Part shown: positions 62,313 to 64,000 of the stretch, piece by piece
How the letters are laid out: the number at the start of each line of letters is the position of its first letter
Position numbering within the stretch: the first letter of the stretch is position 1
Source: Clostridium magnum DSM 2767
GTDB taxonomy: Bacteria; Bacillota; Clostridia; Clostridiales; Clostridiaceae
Assembly: GCF_001623875.1 (NCBI RefSeq)
Contig: NZ_LWAE01000008.1
Span: forward strand, 186,001 to 250,000
Direction of reading: 5' to 3'
DNA length: 64,000 bases
The notes under the pieces: generated by a model
Seen by the model: only the letters and a program-made list of their open reading frames with translations
What the model was told of the DNA's origin: nothing
Database searches by the model: none
Position numbers and translations under genes: made by a program

Positions 62313-63509
62313 ATGATTTCTAATCTATTAATAAAAAAGTTTATAAAGAATTCTTCAGACACTAAAAGCAAGAAGGTGAGGGAACGGTACGGATATCTTG
62401 GTGGAATAGTGGGAGGATTGGTAAACCTAATTCTATTTGGCATTAAGTTTACCGTGGGAATCACTGTAAATAGTATCGCGGTAACAGCAGATGCCTTTAA
62501 TAACCTATCTGATGTAGGATCTTCAGTTGTAACAATTTTTGGATTTAAGCTGTCAGGCAAGCCAGCAGATAAGGAACATCCCTTTGGACATGGTAGAATT
62601 GAATATATATCTGGATTAATAGTAGCATTTTTGGTACTATTAGTAGGATTTGAATTTGTTCAAAGTTCCTTTGATAGAATCAAAAATCCTACACCTGTAG
62701 AATTTTCATTTGTACCTTTTATCTTGCTATTGGTTTCTATATTATTTAAAGTATGGCTTAGCAGGTTTTACAAAAATGTAGGTGAAAGGATAAATTCCTC
62801 TGCACTTAAAGCTTCAGGGGTAGATGCTCTTAGCGATGTAGTTTCTTCCGCAACGGTAGCATTTTCACTGTTAATTTCTAGATTTACTACACTGCCTATA
62901 GATGGATACATAGGTATGGTTGTTTCTGCAGTTATTCTTTATGCTGGATATAACTTAATAAAGGATACGCTAAATCCTCTTCTTGGTTCTCCACCGGATG
63001 AGGAACTTGTAGAAAGTATAGAAAAGATGCTTCTAGATTATGAACACATAGGTGGAGTTCATGATTTGATAGTTCATAATTATGGCCCTGGAAGAATTAT
63101 CGCTTCTATCCATGCTGAGGTTCCTTTGGATATTTCTGTAGTTAAGATTCATGAAATTATAGATAGAGCAGAGAAGGAAATATCAGCAGAGCTGGATATC
63201 TACTTAGTAATACATATGGATCCTATCACCACTAATGACAAGGAAATATTAGCGGCTAAAGATGATCTTACAGAGGCTTTAAAAGCTGTTAATGTTGTAA
63301 AGTCCTTTCATGACTTTAGGGTAGTAGGTGAGGGAGAAAACAAAAATTTGATTTTTGATGTTGTAGTTGGCAGTGAGCATATACTAAAAAAAGATGAGGA
63401 GATCAAATTACAAAAGGAAATAGATTTTCAATTAAAGAAAGTACATCCCAATTATAATGCAATTATAACTGTAGATAAAGATTATTTAGATATGAAATTA
63501 AATAAATAA
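62313..63509 (+). CDS. Cation diffusion facilitator (Zn/Mn/Fe efflux)
   Basis: 398 residues. Six membrane helices; metal-site motifs ADAFNNLSDVGSS in helix 2 and GVDALSDVVSS in helix 5, with HPFGHGRIEY in the loop. The C-terminal cytoplasmic domain is long: one ferredoxin-like CDF dimerisation domain (GVHDLIVHNYGPGRIIASIH ... YLVIHMDP) followed by a further about 85 residues, as in the longer YdfM/MamM-type exporters. ATG follows GAGGTGTAGCA. Confidence 0.93.
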   Translation: MISNLLIKKFIKNSSDTKSKKVRERYGYLGGIVGGLVNLILFGIKFTVGITVNSIAVTADAFNNLSDVGSSVVTIFGFKLSGKPADKEHPFGHGRIEYISGLIVAFLVLLVGFEFVQSSFDRIKNPTPVEFSFVPFILLLVSILFKVWLSRFYKNVGERINSSALKASGVDALSDVVSSATVAFSLLISRFTTLPIDGYIGMVVSAVILYAGYNLIKDTLNPLLGSPPDEELVESIEKMLLDYEHIGGVHDLIVHNYGPGRIIASIHAEVPLDISVVKIHEIIDRAEKEISAELDIYLVIHMDPITTNDKEILAAKDDLTEALKAVNVVKSFHDFRVVGEGENKNLIFDVVVGSEHILKKDEEIKLQKEIDFQLKKVHPNYNAIITVDKDYLDMKLNK

Positions 63510-63574
63510 ATATAATTTCTTAGTAGATAGAATACTTGAAATATTCATTACTATGCAAAAATGAATAGTTAAAT

Positions 63575-63752
63575 GTGAAGTGTAAATTTGAATCAGATTG
63601 GGTTTCGTCTACGACCCAGGGCTTTGCCCGTTAAATGCCATTTAGGCATTTAACCCCCACCTGATTCTTAGTTGAACGAATCCAGGGGCGTAGCCGCCCG
63701 GAACGTGCACTTTGGAGGAGATGGGAGTATTAGGGCAGGGAGTCATCGGATA
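63575..63752 (+). repeat. Large modular repeat, copy R8 (long tip, right domain deleted)
   Basis: Starts GTGAAGTGTAAATTTGAATC, 65 bases after the CDF stop, and ends GTCATCGGATA. Long-tip left hairpin; in the right domain GGAGGAGATGGGAGTATTAG joins directly, so the AAAATC/GATTTT hairpin is missing. The remaining region to 63981 is AT-rich with no gene seen. Confidence 0.85.
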
Positions 63753-63981
63753 GAAAACTTATCTATAATCCATAGTTAGGAGGAGTACGCCGCCAGCGGG
63801 TACACCTAGGATAGAATTAGAACTATATTTTTTATAAAATAATATATTAATTTAATAAATAAGTATTGAATTTTTAAACGTATAATTGTATAATTATACA
63901 TAAGATGATAAGTAAGCATGGACACATATGGTGGCTGCTTTTTTATTTTAATAAATATTAATATAAATTGGGGGTAGATCG

Positions 63982-64000
63982 ATGGAAAATATGGTCTTTG
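63982..64000 (+). CDS. Start of a gene running out of the window
   Basis: ATG at 63982 after GGGGGTAGATCG, a good ribosome site; the first residues are MENMVF. Too little remains to identify it. Confidence 0.6.

Overview
The window is low-GC, AT-rich DNA from a Clostridium sensu stricto-type, spore-forming, motile Firmicute. The evidence is strong AGGAGG-type ribosome sites with frequent TTG/GTG starts, a complete spore germinant-receptor operon, spore-type LysM/GH18 and YkuD cell-wall enzymes, motAB, several chemoreceptors, and a monofunctional CO dehydrogenase cluster (cooS-cooF-FAD oxidoreductase) of the kind found in CO-using acetogenic clostridia. I see no rRNA, tRNA, CRISPR array or prophage. 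Species cannot be fixed from the sequence alone.

Layout. 1-3.6 kb: 3' part of a giant repeat surface protein, and CorA. 3.8-9.9 kb: a frameshifted GGDEF/EAL gene, rpsF-(ssb remnant)-rpsR with its S6:S18 leader, then a chemoreceptor and a FabH-like gene behind a c-di-GMP-I riboswitch with a visible terminator/antiterminator. 10-13 kb: a graveyard of decayed genes (Tet(M)/EF-G-like, RpiR, 6-phospho-beta-glucosidase) plus an HxlR regulator whose stop codon is supplied by a repeat. 13-20.6 kb: DUF1275 protein, MarR-MATE, a TPR membrane protein, a damaged CWB2 wall protein, a PucR-type regulator. 20.6-25 kb: an unusual cluster around a double ATP-grasp (glutathionylspermidine synthase-like) protein. 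25.4-29.2 kb: a two-gene unit with a CBS-GGDEF cyclase, a secreted coiled-coil protein and a soluble chemoreceptor. 29.3-33 kb: the CODH cluster. 33.4-38 kb: L,D-transpeptidase, a regulator, M20 amidohydrolase and a two-gene membrane unit. 38-47 kb: SleL-like hydrolase, then a VTC/DUF4956/GT2-GtrA locus with two-component system, a broken DUF4353 gene and an inserted IS200/IS605-type tnpB element. 47-55 kb: KimA-like permease, small membrane proteins, a collapsed gerA remnant, MFS and chemoreceptor. 55-62 kb: gerAA-gerAB-gerAB-gerAC-small subunit, motAB. 62-64 kb: CDF transporter.

Two themes stand out. First, a modular repeat of about 180-235 bp occurs eight times (9671, 10683, 26951, 40393, 41914, 46910, 49498, 63575; four in each orientation). 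It has a left hairpin with either a short or a long tip, a right stem that carries or lacks an inner hairpin, and compensatory base changes in the left stem. It lacks terminal inverted repeats and obvious target duplications. Copies sit just after stop codons, between a response regulator and its kinase, against a riboswitch, and across a gene end. Solo hairpins resembling its left arm serve as terminator-like structures at 2637, 3736, 20591 and 21241. Second, many genes here have been lost by internal deletion or frameshift (ssb, tet-like, rpiR, GH1, CWB2, DUF4353, gerAA/gerAC, GGDEF/EAL, a lipoprotein).

c-di-GMP signalling recurs: a frameshifted cyclase/phosphodiesterase, a CBS-GGDEF cyclase, and a riboswitch predicted to turn off a FabH-like gene and a chemoreceptor.
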